Of a stretch of DNA of 64,000 bases, positions 9,121-18,095 are shown in pieces. Both the position numbers and the translations under genes were made by a program. Location of the stretch: positions 17,146-81,145 of the forward strand of contig NZ_FQUF01000007.1 of the NCBI RefSeq assembly GCF_900129085.1. Direction: 5' to 3'. Position 1 is the first letter of the stretch. Each line of letters opens with the position of its first letter. The DNA comes from Atopostipes suicloacalis DSM 15692 (GTDB taxonomy: Bacteria; Bacillota; Bacilli; Lactobacillales; Carnobacteriaceae_A). The notes under the pieces were generated by a model. That model was not told the DNA's origin, did not search any database, and saw only the letters and a list, made by a program, of their open reading frames with translations.

Positions 9121-9325
9121 GAGCTCGAGTGCCGGCGTTCCTCCCCGCGTGTGAGCGGACTGAGCTCAAGTGCCGACAGTCTCCCCCGCGTGTGAGCGGG
9201 CTAAGCTCACGTGCCGACAGTCTTCCCCGCACGCGAGCGGGCTAAGCTCAAGTGCCGACAGTCTTCCTCGCGTGTGAGCGGGCTGAGCTCACGTGCCGAC
9301 AGTCTTCCCCGCACGCGAGCTCAGC
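9121..9325 (+). repeat. 41-bp GC-rich tandem repeat, locus 2 (five units)
   Basis: Five head-to-tail units start at 9121, 9162, 9203, 9244 and 9285, exactly 41 bp apart. Each unit begins RAGCTC, contains GTGCCGACAGTC in most copies and ends near GTGAGCGGGCT. Inside each unit GCTCnnGTGC is complementary to GCnnGnGAGC, so each can fold alone. Sequence is strongly GC-rich in an AT-rich genome. The array sits between the gpmA terminator and the recQ promoter. No protein is implied, since 41 is not a multiple of three. The DNA from 8977 to 9120 shows only the recQ ribosome-binding site. Confidence 0.92.
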
Positions 9326-9390
9326 CTTTTTAGCACTTTTTCCATCAACAGCTAATTTTAAAGTCATTTTACTCCGTGATTCGGACATAA

Positions 9391-9440
9391 CAAAAAAGCG
9401 ATAAGGATTGATTATTTTCCATAACCCCCTATCGCTTTAT
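9391..9440 (-). terminator. gpmA terminator
   Basis: AAAGCGATAAGGA (9395-9407) pairs with the CCCCTATCGCTTT arm (9425-9438). On the minus strand the stem is followed by a run of six T residues, as expected for a rho-independent terminator 15 bp after gpmA. Confidence 0.85.
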
Positions 9441-9454
9441 TTTAGTTTTTTAAA

Positions 9455-10219
9455 TTATTTTTCTTCTTCTTTATTTTCAGCTTTACCTTGTTTAGCGACA
9501 GCTTCCATTTTCTCTTTAACTGCTTCTTGATCACCAAGGTAATAGCTATCTGTCACATTGAAATCATCATCGAATTCATACACTAAAGGAATTCCTGTTG
9601 GGATATTTACTCCCATAATCTCATCATCACTTAATTCGTCAAAATATTTAACAAGAGCACGAATTGAATTTCCGTGTGCAGAAATTAAGACACGTTTCCC
9701 ATCGAGCATTTGTGGTTTGATCGTTTCTTCAAAATAAGGAACGGCTCGTTCAATCGTTTCTTTTAAGGATTCATTCAATGGTAATTCATCTTTATTTTCA
9801 ACTTCTCGATAAGCTGCCATATTACGTGGAGCTTGTTCATCATCTGGATCTAAAGCTGGGGGTAACACATCGAATGAACGACGCCAGATTAAAACTTGTT
9901 CATCCCCATATTTTTCAGCTGTTTTTGCTTTATCTAATCCTTGTAAAGCTCCATAATGGCGTTCGTTAAGTTTCCAGCTTTTAATAACGGGCAACCATGC
10001 TCTATCTAGCACGTCTAAGGCATTATTTAAGGTATGAATCGCACGTTTTAAATAAGACGTATAAGCAATATCAAAATCATAATTTTCTGCTTTTAAAAGT
10101 TCTCCCGCATTTCTGGATTCTTCGACGCCTCTTTCAGATAAATCCACATCAGTCCATCCAGTAAATAAATTCTTTTTATTCCATTCACTTTCACCATGTC
10201 GAACGAGTACTAATTTCAT
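9455..10219 (-). CDS. gpmA: 2,3-bisphosphoglycerate-dependent phosphoglycerate mutase
   Basis: Glycolytic enzyme interconverting 3- and 2-phosphoglycerate. The catalytic histidine is in RHGESEWN (His8), the substrate region is [10 protein letters not shown], and the second catalytic histidine is in [10 protein letters not shown]. The protein has 254 aa, longer than the usual 228-250, because of a charged C-terminal extension rich in Lys and Glu. ATG start with AGGAGG a few bases upstream. Monocistronic with its own terminator. Confidence 0.96.
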   Translation of the reverse strand: MKLVLVRHGESEWNKKNLFTGWTDVDLSERGVEESRNAGELLKAENYDFDIAYTSYLKRAIHTLNNALDVLDRAWLPVIKSWKLNERHYGALQGLDKAKTAEKYGDEQVLIWRRSFDVLPPALDPDDEQAPRNMAAYREVENKDELPLNESLKETIERAVPYFEETIKPQMLDGKRVLISAHGNSIRALVKYFDELSDDEIMGVNIPTGIPLVYEFDDDFNVTDSYYLGDQEAVKEKMEAVAKQGKAENKEEEK

Positions 10220-10398
10220 TCAAAACTCCTCCTTTAAATTTCTTATAGCCACCTATCATTTACATTTTATCTCTCCTCTCAGCAAAATGCTACTATTGAC
10301 TATTCTTTTTTCAAAATGATGTGAAGTTCTTTTTTTATTCCTAAATTAACTGTATATATATGTTATCATTAAAATAAATTTAAAATATAAGGTGCTGT

Positions 10399-10839
10399 AT
10401 GAACAAAAAATTAATTACTCATTTAAATCGCTTGATCACAACTTCAGTCTATATTACATATCCTATAGTTCTCTTCTACTTAGTGTATCTCCGAGATGTA
10501 CGTTTTTGGAGAGTGCTATTGGCCCCAGGAATTTCTTTTGTTTTTGTTAGTATTTTTCGCCATTACGTAAATGCTCCTCGTCCTTACGAAGTAGCAGATA
10601 TCGAGCCCATTATCGAAAAAGAAACTACTGGAAATTCTTTTCCAAGTCGACATGTATTTTCTATATTTGTGATTGCAACGACACTCTATTTCATTTCAAA
10701 ACCTTTAGGCATTCTATTAATGATTGCGGGGGTTTTACTCGCTATTTTACGTGTTGTTGGGGGTGTCCATTTTCCTAGAGATGTTATCGCTGGTGCAATC
10801 ATTGGGATCGTGTCTGGAGTTCTAGGATTTTATTTGTAG
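10399..10839 (+). CDS. PAP2-family phosphatase, membrane
   Basis: Integral membrane phosphatase of 146 aa with about five hydrophobic segments. All three PAP2 signature motifs are present: NAPRPYE, SFPSRH, and RVVGGVHFPRD. Members dephosphorylate lipid phosphates such as undecaprenyl diphosphate, phosphatidylglycerol phosphate or phosphatidate. A role in recycling the cell-wall lipid carrier is plausible, but the substrate cannot be read from sequence. It is divergent from gpmA. Confidence 0.88.
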   Translation: MNKKLITHLNRLITTSVYITYPIVLFYLVYLRDVRFWRVLLAPGISFVFVSIFRHYVNAPRPYEVADIEPIIEKETTGNSFPSRHVFSIFVIATTLYFISKPLGILLMIAGVLLAILRVVGGVHFPRDVIAGAIIGIVSGVLGFYL

Positions 10840-10875
10840 GAATAAATTTTCATACCACAAAGCGATAACACACTT

Positions 10876-11511
10876 TTAGTAAAGATTTAATTTTTTTTGT
10901 AGTTCCGAAAAGAACATAGAAACATGATACCCATCCGCAATAGCGTGAGAGACTTGAAAAGTTATAGGCATTTTAAAAATTTCATCTAATTTTTCATATT
11001 TTCCAAGGGTAAGCATTTTGATTATTTGATTTTCCTGAGCTTTTGAGTTGGAAGAAAAATGTTCGAAATGCATCCATGGAATGCTAGAAACATTAAATAT
11101 ATTTGGTGGTAAATTTCCCTGGGGAACGATAGTATCAGACTCTTCATACTCTCTTACTATCGATTTATATTGCTTATCAAAAGTTATATAATCTTCCTTC
11201 ATATCTGCATATAAAGTAAAAAACTTCTTGCTATTTTGGTTAAAAGCAGAAAATGTTGGAACTATTTCTTTCCATTGAACGAGCGAACTGTCGAGAAAAT
11301 CGTATTTAAAGTTTTCAAACGTATTAATTGTGTTATAAATTTGAAACAATAAGTAAGACTGAAAACTAATATCTTCATCTTTACACTTTTGAATAGCTTT
11401 TGTGACATCTATTTTTACAGTAAATTCAATGACATTTCCAACACTTGTAAAGTACTGGAAGTAATCAGCTCTTTCAAATTTTTCTATGTCAATTTCTTTA
11501 TATTCTTTCAT
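10876..11511 (-). CDS. chloramphenicol O-acetyltransferase-like protein (type A CAT family)
   Basis: CAT-family protein of 211 aa. It carries the active-site motif SHAIADGYH near residue 189 (HxxxDG, catalytic His), the conserved IPWMHFEHF segment and a typical N-terminus (IDIEKFERADYF). Length matches authentic type A enzymes (about 215 aa), and the general acid-base His and structural Asp are intact. Acetylation of chloramphenicol is therefore possible. Many chromosomal CAT relatives have no proven resistance role. The gene is more AT-rich than its neighbours and is flanked by a GNAT gene, which suggests acquisition. Ribosome-binding site AGGGGTG lies 5-7 nt before the ATG. Confidence 0.82.
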   Translation of the reverse strand: MKEYKEIDIEKFERADYFQYFTSVGNVIEFTVKIDVTKAIQKCKDEDISFQSYLLFQIYNTINTFENFKYDFLDSSLVQWKEIVPTFSAFNQNSKKFFTLYADMKEDYITFDKQYKSIVREYEESDTIVPQGNLPPNIFNVSSIPWMHFEHFSSNSKAQENQIIKMLTLGKYEKLDEIFKMPITFQVSHAIADGYHVSMFFSELQKKLNLY

Positions 11512-11613
11512 AATACACCCCTAAAATTTCTACTTTTATTAATCATCCTACTAAAATATTCTATTAACAAATTATAGCATATCTTTAAACAAAGAATAGG
11601 AGATGCAAAATTG

Positions 11614-12090
11614 ATGATTATTAGAAAGTTTCAACATTCTGATATTAATCAAATTGTCTTATTATTTTATAAGACTGTACATTCAGTGAATGCAGCGGAT
11701 TATTCAATAGAACAACTTAATGCCTGGGCATCCAAAAATGAGATAGAAGAAAGAATGAAAAACTGGCCTAAATCTCTCAACAATAACTTTTCTTATGTTG
11801 TTGAAAAAAATAATAAGATTGTTGGTTTTAGTGATATGACTTATAAAGGGTATCTGGATAGACTTTATGTTCATAAGGACTTTCAGGAACAAGGAATCGC
11901 AACAGCTTTGGTAAATAAAATCGAAGCTGTTGCAAGGAAAAATAACCTTCTAAAAGTTTATACGGAAGCTAGTATAACAGCTAAAATTTTTTTCAAAAAA
12001 CGTGGATATACTATAATAAAATCGCAAAACGTAGAACGTAAAGGGATTGTATTATCTAATTATTTAATGGTCAAAGAATTAATCTACTAG
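11614..12090 (+). CDS. GNAT family N-acetyltransferase
   Basis: Small acetyltransferase of 158 aa. The acetyl-CoA loop appears as VHKDFQEQGIATALVNKIE (about residues 89-107), followed by the usual KVYTEASITAKIFFKKRGY strand-helix. The substrate is not predictable. The ATG at 11614 lies 11 nt after AGGAG, and a TTG one codon upstream (11611) has 8 nt spacing; either could start translation. It is divergent from the CAT-like gene, with which it shares a low-GC intergenic region. Confidence 0.85.
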   Translation: MIIRKFQHSDINQIVLLFYKTVHSVNAADYSIEQLNAWASKNEIEERMKNWPKSLNNNFSYVVEKNNKIVGFSDMTYKGYLDRLYVHKDFQEQGIATALVNKIEAVARKNNLLKVYTEASITAKIFFKKRGYTIIKSQNVERKGIVLSNYLMVKELIY

Positions 12091-12131
12091 GATAATTAAA
12101 TAGTTCCATCATCCTTTAAAAATATAACACT

Positions 12132-12446
12132 TTAAATCATTAAATGAATCACTCCACCTACAATTGAAACCGTGAGCATTATTTTACTAATTAAAAGTGA
12201 ATCCTTACTTCTTAAATCTAATACGAAAGCTATTAGTGCGATGACTCCCCAAACCAATGCAAGCACCTTCTGGCCTATATAGTTACTAGGTAGTGCTGAA
12301 AATGCCATATAAGAAATAACTATTCCAAGTACTGTATTTCCTATGATAGCACCTCGTCTCCAATATTCTTTATAAAGTAAAAATTGTCCTGCAACTACTA
12401 AAATTATTAAAACAATAAATACTATTTTTAAAATTCCTAAAGCCAT
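12132..12446 (-). CDS. small membrane protein of unknown function
   Basis: Protein of 104 aa with four predicted transmembrane helices (about residues 5-25, 33-52, 60-77 and 87-103) separated by short charged turns such as YKEYWRRG and DLRSKDS. No family was recognised. The ATG has a good AGGAG upstream, and the coding pattern (hydrophobic segments with positive turns) supports a real gene. It stands alone between the GNAT gene and pyruvate oxidase. Confidence 0.6.
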   Translation of the reverse strand: MALGILKIVFIVLIILVVAGQFLLYKEYWRRGAIIGNTVLGIVISYMAFSALPSNYIGQKVLALVWGVIALIAFVLDLRSKDSLLISKIMLTVSIVGGVIHLMI

Positions 12447-12576
12447 ACATAACCTCTCCTTTTTGATTCATCTATTTATTCGAACCTGCAATGAACAAGA
12501 ATGATTCCTTTCATCGTAAAACTTATTCTTACTTTAGAATGATATCAACAATTTCGCATCTGAAGCCTAATAAAAA

Positions 12577-12619
12577 TAAAATACCCTTTAAATCCACATT
12601 AGAATTTAAAGGGTATTTT
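12577..12619 (-). terminator. spxB terminator
   Basis: Long stem AAAATACCCTTTAAAT with its complement ATTTAAAGGGTATTTT around a loop of about 11 nt, 11 bp after the pyruvate oxidase stop codon, with A/T tails on both sides. Confidence 0.88.
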
Positions 12620-12629
12620 TCATACGATA

Positions 12630-14408
12630 TTATTTAATATATTTAGATTCTAATCCTTCAGCTTCTAAAAACTCTCTAAATGGAACAAGTTCTTCCGCTT
12701 CATATTTTTCTTTATATGCTTTAATTTCATCGTCACTGTATAGTTTTGGATCTAATTTTAATGTTTCAACAGGAATTGGACGGTCTTTTGTAATCTTACA
12801 ATCTAAAACAACCGTACGACCTTGTTTATAGTGTTCAACCGCTTCTTGCATAACTCGGTCAATATCTTCAATACGTGATACTGTTAGTCCTACAGCGCCT
12901 TGTGCTTCAGCAATTTTAGCATAATCTACGTCTGTAAAGTCAACTCCAAATATATTCTTATTCGTATCTTCATATTTATTTTTAATGAATGCATACTCTG
13001 TATTTGTGAAAACCACGTTAATTACAGGCATATTGTAACGAACATTGGTTACAACATCTGGATAGGTCATTGAGTAAGCACCATCTCCCATAATGTTCCA
13101 TACTTGGCGGTCTGGATAAGTGTTTTTAGCTCCAATCCCACCTGGTATAGCAATACCCATTGTTGCGAATAGTGGAGAAGTACGCCACATATTCTTTGGT
13201 GTCATATGCAAGTGACGAATAGAAGTTTGTGTTGAGTTTCCAACATCAATTGAGTAAATAGCATCTTCATCTGCATGGTTATTAATTGCATTATAAACTT
13301 GATAGAATTGAAGAGGTCCTTCTTCTTTTGTTTCTAACTTATTAATAAATCCGCGCCAATTTTCGATATTTTTAAGGTTGGCATTCCACCAAGCCGATTC
13401 TTCAACGGCATCCACTTTGTTTAAAATTGAATCAACCGCTTCTCCTGCATCCCCAAGAATGGCAACATCTGTGTTATGACGTTTACCAAGCATCGTTGAG
13501 TTAATATCAATTTGAATAAAGTGTTCAATATTTCTAAAAGTTCCCTCAATTTCTGCGAATGGGAAGTTTGATCCAACGAAAAGCACAGTATCTGCTTCAA
13601 GAATTGTTTCATTTGCTGGCTTCCAACCTACACGGTAAGTTGAACCTGCTAGGGCTTCAAAGTCCCATTCAAATGTTTCAAAGTTTTTCCCAGTCGTAAT
13701 AACAGGAGCTTTGATTTTACGTGCTAATTCTTGAACAGCTGGTCCATGTCCCATTGTTCCAATTCCTGCATAAATAACTGGACGTTTAGACTCATTTAAC
13801 AAAGCTACCGCGTCATCAATATCTTCTTCATTAATAGCAGAAGGTACATGGTCACGATAATTAGAACCTGAAGAGTAGAAAGCATCTTCAGCAATTTCTT
13901 CAAATCCAAAGTCTGCTGGAACTTCTAAAACAGCTACTCCACGTTTTGAAATTGCATGTCTTGCAGCTTCATCCACTAATTTTGGTAATTGTTCAGCATA
14001 AGCTACACGACGATTAAATACAGAAATATGATCATACATTGGATTTTGATTTAATTCTTGGAAAGCATCCATGTTTAATTCTTTTTGAGGGCGTGCACCT
14101 AAAATTGCTACAACTGGAATATTATCCATCGCTGCGTCGTAAAGCCCATTAATTAAATGCGACGCTCCTGGTCCACCAGAACCGACACATACACCTAGTT
14201 TTCCACCAAATTTCCACTGCATGACTGCAGCCATTGCTCCTACTTCTTCATGTTTCACTTGAAGAAATTTAATGTTATTTTCTTCATCACCCATTGCATC
14301 CATTAATGAACTTAACGTTCCTGATGGAATACCATACATGGTGTCTACTCCCCAGCCTTCAAGTACTTTTAATACCGCCAAGCCGACTTTAATATTTTTA
14401 GCTGACAT
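12630..14408 (-). CDS. spxB: pyruvate oxidase (H2O2-forming)
   Basis: Thiamine diphosphate and FAD enzyme converting pyruvate, phosphate and O2 to acetyl phosphate, CO2 and H2O2. It has 592 aa, the family's usual length. Three domains are visible: N-terminal pyrimidine-binding ([11 protein letters not shown], with the key Glu), a central FAD domain, and a C-terminal pyrophosphate domain with GDGAYSM and the Asn of VVFTN. The sequence reads as SpxB/Pox of lactic acid bacteria more than as acetolactate synthase. AGGAGG is 9 nt before the ATG. The gene is monocistronic with a terminator and an upstream cre-like site, which suggests carbon catabolite control. Confidence 0.92.
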   Translation of the reverse strand: MSAKNIKVGLAVLKVLEGWGVDTMYGIPSGTLSSLMDAMGDEENNIKFLQVKHEEVGAMAAVMQWKFGGKLGVCVGSGGPGASHLINGLYDAAMDNIPVVAILGARPQKELNMDAFQELNQNPMYDHISVFNRRVAYAEQLPKLVDEAARHAISKRGVAVLEVPADFGFEEIAEDAFYSSGSNYRDHVPSAINEEDIDDAVALLNESKRPVIYAGIGTMGHGPAVQELARKIKAPVITTGKNFETFEWDFEALAGSTYRVGWKPANETILEADTVLFVGSNFPFAEIEGTFRNIEHFIQIDINSTMLGKRHNTDVAILGDAGEAVDSILNKVDAVEESAWWNANLKNIENWRGFINKLETKEEGPLQFYQVYNAINNHADEDAIYSIDVGNSTQTSIRHLHMTPKNMWRTSPLFATMGIAIPGGIGAKNTYPDRQVWNIMGDGAYSMTYPDVVTNVRYNMPVINVVFTNTEYAFIKNKYEDTNKNIFGVDFTDVDYAKIAEAQGAVGLTVSRIEDIDRVMQEAVEHYKQGRTVVLDCKITKDRPIPVETLKLDPKLYSDDEIKAYKEKYEAEELVPFREFLEAEGLESKYIK

Positions 14409-14463
14409 TTAGTAAATCCTCCTATAGATGGTTCTTTTCAATTTATTTTTTCTCAACATTAAG

Positions 14464-14493
14464 ATACTATCACTTTTGTCTACAATAATCCAA
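14464..14493 (-). promoter_or_regulatory. putative spxB promoter
   Basis: On the minus strand, TTGGAT (14488-14493) and TAGTAT (14464-14469) are separated by 18 bp. They lie about 55 bp upstream of the pyruvate oxidase start. Both hexamers match the sigma-A consensus only partly. Confidence 0.4.
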
Positions 14494-14575
14494 CATTTTT
14501 AACTATATTTTTCTTTTTTTCTAAGTGAAAAAAGTACATAAGATAATCAAGAGAGAATCATACAAAAATGGCTGC

Positions 14576-14589
14576 AGAATGCGTTTACA
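14576..14589 (-). promoter_or_regulatory. cre-like CcpA operator upstream of spxB
   Basis: The 14-mer AGAATGCGTTTACA matches the reverse complement of the cre consensus TGWAARCGYTWNCW at 13 of 14 positions. It lies about 85 bp upstream of the predicted spxB -35 box. Elsewhere in lactic acid bacteria CcpA is known to act on spxB-type genes. The rest of the 14409-14831 gap holds only this site, the promoter, and the terminator of the next gene. Confidence 0.5.
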
Positions 14590-14681
14590 CCACTAAAACT
14601 AATCATTTTTTTACCAAGTAAAAACAATTTAGTTTTTATATATAACAGACTCTAAGAAAGCTTTCAATTTTAATATTATTA

Positions 14682-14731
14682 TTTAATTAAAAAATAATGG
14701 ACAAATATCATTTGTTAATGATACTGTCCAT
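14682..14731 (-). terminator. terminator of the DUF1835/DUF3658 gene
   Basis: ATGGACA (14697-14703) pairs with TGTCCAT (14725-14731), and an inner TATCATT/AATGATA extends the stem. The stem is followed on the minus strand by TTATTTTTT. It lies about 100 bp beyond the stop codon, which is rather far. Confidence 0.6.
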
Positions 14732-14831
14732 ACAATTAAAAATTATTTCGCTGAATTAGATACTTCAAAAATCGTTTCTTTGGAAGATTTATAATACATA
14801 CTTGATTATTTGTATGGCTACTTTTTATTCT

Positions 14832-15716
14832 TTAGATCTTTCTTAACACTTTTTCATAGGGATGAGAAAGATTTTTACTATTAACAACAACCAATTTATT
14901 ATCTTCTATCATCTTGTTCATCCGCAAAGCATACCAGCTATCACTAATTCCTAAATTATATTCTCCTAAAAGTTTTCCAATAAATCGTCCCAGAATAAAA
15001 TCATCTTCTGGGAGATTACTCTGGATAATGAAATCATAAAAATCTTCTGGTACAGAAATAACTTCTCCATTTATAATTGCTCTTAAAGGTGCATTCTCTT
15101 CTATTAATCTCTGCCAATAGCCACTATGCATTTTCTTTTCCATCTGAGATAATTGCTTTTCAAATGGTAAAAATTGATAAAATCTTCCCGCTTCAACTTC
15201 TGCCCAAGAATTATAAACAACTATTGCATCCTTAAATACTTTCTTTTCAGGTAAAGAGACAACACTTATCTCACAATCAATATCTCTCAATATATAGCAA
15301 ACAAAATAAAAACCACAGATTGAATAAGGAGCATCACTTTTCCATATTCTTATCGGTATATTATTTTTAGCAGCATTCAGCAGTTTCTCCATATCTTTGC
15401 GTTGATTTTGAAAAAAATGCTCTTGTTCTTTATGATCAAAGTTAAAATGACTCCATAGATTTCGAAAAACATTTTGACGCTCTTCTCCATCGATTGCTCC
15501 TGAGATCTTCCCAACATCAAGAGAAAAACCGATATTAACGACATCTTCAGATTTACCACCAATTGCTTGTCCTTGAAAATGTTCCTTTCGTTCAGTCTCT
15601 GTTGGTTCTTCACCAATATGTCCGATGATTCCTTGTTGCATATTTCTTTCATCATAATTTTTTGCGACTATGAGTGAGCCTTTCTCACTATCATTGAATA
15701 CAACTTCAAGCATCAT
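14832..15716 (-). CDS. DUF1835 and DUF3658 domain protein
   Basis: Protein of 294 aa. The N-terminal part (MLEVVFNDSEKGSLIVAK) is typical of DUF1835, and the C-terminal part (residues about 185-285) is typical of DUF3658, with its conserved Trp- and Glu-rich helices and IGKLLG. The pair of domains is common in Firmicutes, and no function is established. The start was placed at ATG 15716 (a second ATG follows at 15713) because AGGAGTG is 4-7 nt upstream. A TTG at 15743 would place the ribosome-binding site inside the coding region. It lies downstream of an AraC-type regulator on the same strand. Confidence 0.78.
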   Translation of the reverse strand: MMLEVVFNDSEKGSLIVAKNYDERNMQQGIIGHIGEEPTETERKEHFQGQAIGGKSEDVVNIGFSLDVGKISGAIDGEERQNVFRNLWSHFNFDHKEQEHFFQNQRKDMEKLLNAAKNNIPIRIWKSDAPYSICGFYFVCYILRDIDCEISVVSLPEKKVFKDAIVVYNSWAEVEAGRFYQFLPFEKQLSQMEKKMHSGYWQRLIEENAPLRAIINGEVISVPEDFYDFIIQSNLPEDDFILGRFIGKLLGEYNLGISDSWYALRMNKMIEDNKLVVVNSKNLSHPYEKVLRKI

Positions 15717-15783
15717 TTCACTCCTATAATATGTTTCTAACAATAGTCTATTTTTACAAATAATTCAGCAAGTAACTAGACAA

Positions 15784-16668
15784 TTATTTAAACTCTAAAT
15801 TAACTGGCTCTTCGGGAAAAGTATCTTCAGATTCTCTAATATCTGTAGTAGGCGTTGAATCATTTACTTCATCAAAGGAACAAAGATCGATCCAAATTTT
15901 CCCTGAGCCTGCTAAAATAACACCTATATTAATATTAATACTTTCTTTTGGAATATCTAAGACACATGAATAATGGTTCCAAGAAGTGGAGCCTGTAATT
16001 GGTCGATCAGACATGTTATCAAAACCTAGCATCTCATAAGACTTATCATCGATCCTCATCCATAGACCACTCCATCCATCAACATCTTCACTTTTAATAA
16101 AACCAGAAAATCGCATGCGTTTCCCTAAAAATGATTTTGCTTGAAAGGTCTGCATCAAATTTGAAAAATCTTGGCCTGCGTCTATTGTAGTAAGATTTGA
16201 GGAAATTCTTATAGAATAATCCGATTGATTTGAATCCAAATAGTCTTTTTCCATACTGTATTTATCTACATCTGTTCCAGTAAATGTCCAACCTTCTATT
16301 GGTGTATCCATTAATATCTTCTCCTTTTCCATTTGAATTAATTCTTTCATTAAAACACGATATTGGCTTGGCGTTTGGTGATAAAGTTGCTGAAACGACC
16401 TTGTAAAAGCTTCGTGACTATTAAATTGATAAGAGTAAGCAATATCAATTATTTTTAAATCAGTATAAATTAATAATTTTGCTGCACTAACTAATCTTCT
16501 TCTACGAATATAATCATAAATGTTATAGCCAATCTCTGACTTGAATATTCTATGAAAATAATACTTTGAATATTTGAAATGTTTTGCTAGATCATCCAAT
16601 GTTAAAGGTTCATCTAAATGGATTTCAATATATTCAATAACAGAATTTATTATACTATCATGCTTCAT
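15784..16668 (-). CDS. AraC-family regulator with a carbohydrate-binding-like C-terminal domain
   Basis: Regulator of 294 aa with the DNA-binding domain at the N-terminus (residues about 1-105), the reverse of classical AraC. Two helix-turn-helix motifs are seen (TLDDLAKHFKYSKYYFHRIFK and IDIAYSYQFNSHEAFTRSFQ). The C-terminal 170 residues are beta-rich, with GFIKSEDVDGWSGLWMRID and GSTSWNHYSCVLDIP, resembling a jelly-roll ligand domain; the ligand is unknown. The ATG at 16668 has AGGTGG upstream, which is better than an upstream in-frame codon at 16698. It is 67 bp upstream of the DUF1835 gene and may control it. Confidence 0.8.
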   Translation of the reverse strand: MKHDSIINSVIEYIEIHLDEPLTLDDLAKHFKYSKYYFHRIFKSEIGYNIYDYIRRRRLVSAAKLLIYTDLKIIDIAYSYQFNSHEAFTRSFQQLYHQTPSQYRVLMKELIQMEKEKILMDTPIEGWTFTGTDVDKYSMEKDYLDSNQSDYSIRISSNLTTIDAGQDFSNLMQTFQAKSFLGKRMRFSGFIKSEDVDGWSGLWMRIDDKSYEMLGFDNMSDRPITGSTSWNHYSCVLDIPKESININIGVILAGSGKIWIDLCSFDEVNDSTPTTDIRESEDTFPEEPVNLEFK

Positions 16669-16790
16669 ACAACCACCACCTGCTCTATATACTACCACAG
16701 CGGAAAAGAAGGAATTTGATAAATATTGCTTTTTTCATACTTTTATTTAATTGATATTCTGTTCATACTCATTTTTGAACGTCTAGATAC

Positions 16791-16821
16791 AAAAAGAGCA
16801 CTATTTTCATAGTACTCTTTC
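16791..16821 (-). terminator. terminator of the vanY-capA operon
   Basis: AAAGAG-ACTAT pairs with ATAGT-CTCTTT around a TTTC loop. Read on the minus strand it is followed by a run of T residues, 24 bp after the capA-like stop. Confidence 0.8.
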
Positions 16822-16844
16822 GTTTAACTCAAGTAAGCAGAGAC

Positions 16845-18095
16845 TTATTTAATATACGTATTTAAATATTTTTCTGTTGCCTCTAATGATTCCTTCAACT
16901 TATCTTTATCAAGGTCTTTCATGATTTCACTAGAACTTTCATCTTCTAAAAACTGTTTAATCGGAATAATTCTATATTCAAATTTTCCATCCACTTCTGT
17001 TTCAGTTCTTGATACCCATGTTGGGATATAATCAATGTCACTAATATGAGTTTCATCTGTTTCTAGGTCTTTTTCTAACTCGATTTTAACCATTGCCCCG
17101 TCTTCTGTACGTTTAAAATCCTTACCAAGTGTTTCACGACGTTGATTGGAAATAAAATTACCTAGTGAATAAACAATAAATGTATTATTTGTCTCTAGCA
17201 TGTCGCTTTTTTGAATGACGTGTGGATGACTCCCAATAATAATGTCTACACCTTGTTCTGCCATAAACTGTGCATATTCTTTTTGCGTGGCAGAAGGTTC
17301 CTGACTATACTCAACACCCCAATGCATAAAGGCAATGATGATATCTGCGCCATTCTCTTTTGCTTCGGCAGTATCTTTTGCTATTTGGTCTTTGTCCATT
17401 AAGTTAATGGCATCATGGATTTCATCATCTGATAATCCTAATTGATCTTGTTGATTAATCATTTCTGTATAAGCTAGTAAACCAACTTTGAATCCATTAA
17501 CTTCTTTCATCTTAATTCTTGATTCAGGTTTTTCTTCGTAGGTACCAATAAACTCTAAATCATGTTTTTTTAATTGTTGAGCCGTTCTCTTCAAACCATC
17601 TAAACCCGTATCAAAACTATGATTATTCGTTGTCGTTACCAAATCTATTCCCGCATTTTTAATTGCATCAATCACATCATCAGGCGAGTTAAAAATAGGA
17701 TAACCCATATACTTAATCCCGTCTCCACCAAGTGTAGTTTCGAAGTTTGCTACAGCTAAATCTGCTTCAGTGAAATAGGGGGTTACATATTCAAAAAAAC
17801 TATTGAAATCGTAAGAGTTTTTCTCTTCATCATATACACTATTTAATTGGTCATCATGGAACATAATATCCCCTGCAGCTATTAAGGTCATCTTAGAAGT
17901 AGATTGCTTCTCATCACTATTTACTGCATTATTTTGCTCATTATTTTGTTCGTTATTTTGTTCGTTATTATCAACAGCTGGTACATTTTTATTTTCTTTT
18001 CCAAATATAAGATATGCACCAACTGCCAGTATAATAACGAGCAAACTTATTGAAATAAAAGGAAGAATCTTTTTCTTCTTTCTACGGTTTAACAT
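16845..18095 (-). CDS. CapA family (poly-gamma-glutamate capsule type) metallophosphatase-like protein
   Basis: Protein of 416 aa with an N-terminal transmembrane anchor (residues about 11-31). A low-complexity Asn/Glu/Gln linker made of NNEQ repeats follows. The PGA_cap domain (residues about 68-315) has metal-site motifs AAGDIMFHD, NFETTLGG, NNHSFDTG, MHWGVEY and GSHPHVIQ. The family resembles calcineurin-like phosphoesterases and is named after B. anthracis CapA. Without capB, capC or capE nearby, capsule synthesis is not supported. The gene overlaps vanY by 14 nt, so the two are co-translated, and the context suggests a cell-surface role. Confidence 0.85.
   Translation of the reverse strand: MLNRRKKKKILPFISISLLVIILAVGAYLIFGKENKNVPAVDNNEQNNEQNNEQNNAVNSDEKQSTSKMTLIAAGDIMFHDDQLNSVYDEEKNSYDFNSFFEYVTPYFTEADLAVANFETTLGGDGIKYMGYPIFNSPDDVIDAIKNAGIDLVTTTNNHSFDTGLDGLKRTAQQLKKHDLEFIGTYEEKPESRIKMKEVNGFKVGLLAYTEMINQQDQLGLSDDEIHDAINLMDKDQIAKDTAEAKENGADIIIAFMHWGVEYSQEPSATQKEYAQFMAEQGVDIIIGSHPHVIQKSDMLETNNTFIVYSLGNFISNQRRETLGKDFKRTEDGAMVKIELEKDLETDETHISDIDYIPTWVSRTETEVDGKFEYRIIPIKQFLEDESSSEIMKDLDKDKLKESLEATEKYLNTYIK

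Noticed and set aside
9121..9325. CRISPR array or protein-coding repeat
   Set aside because: Units are contiguous with no spacers, no cas genes are near, and the 41-bp period breaks every reading frame.
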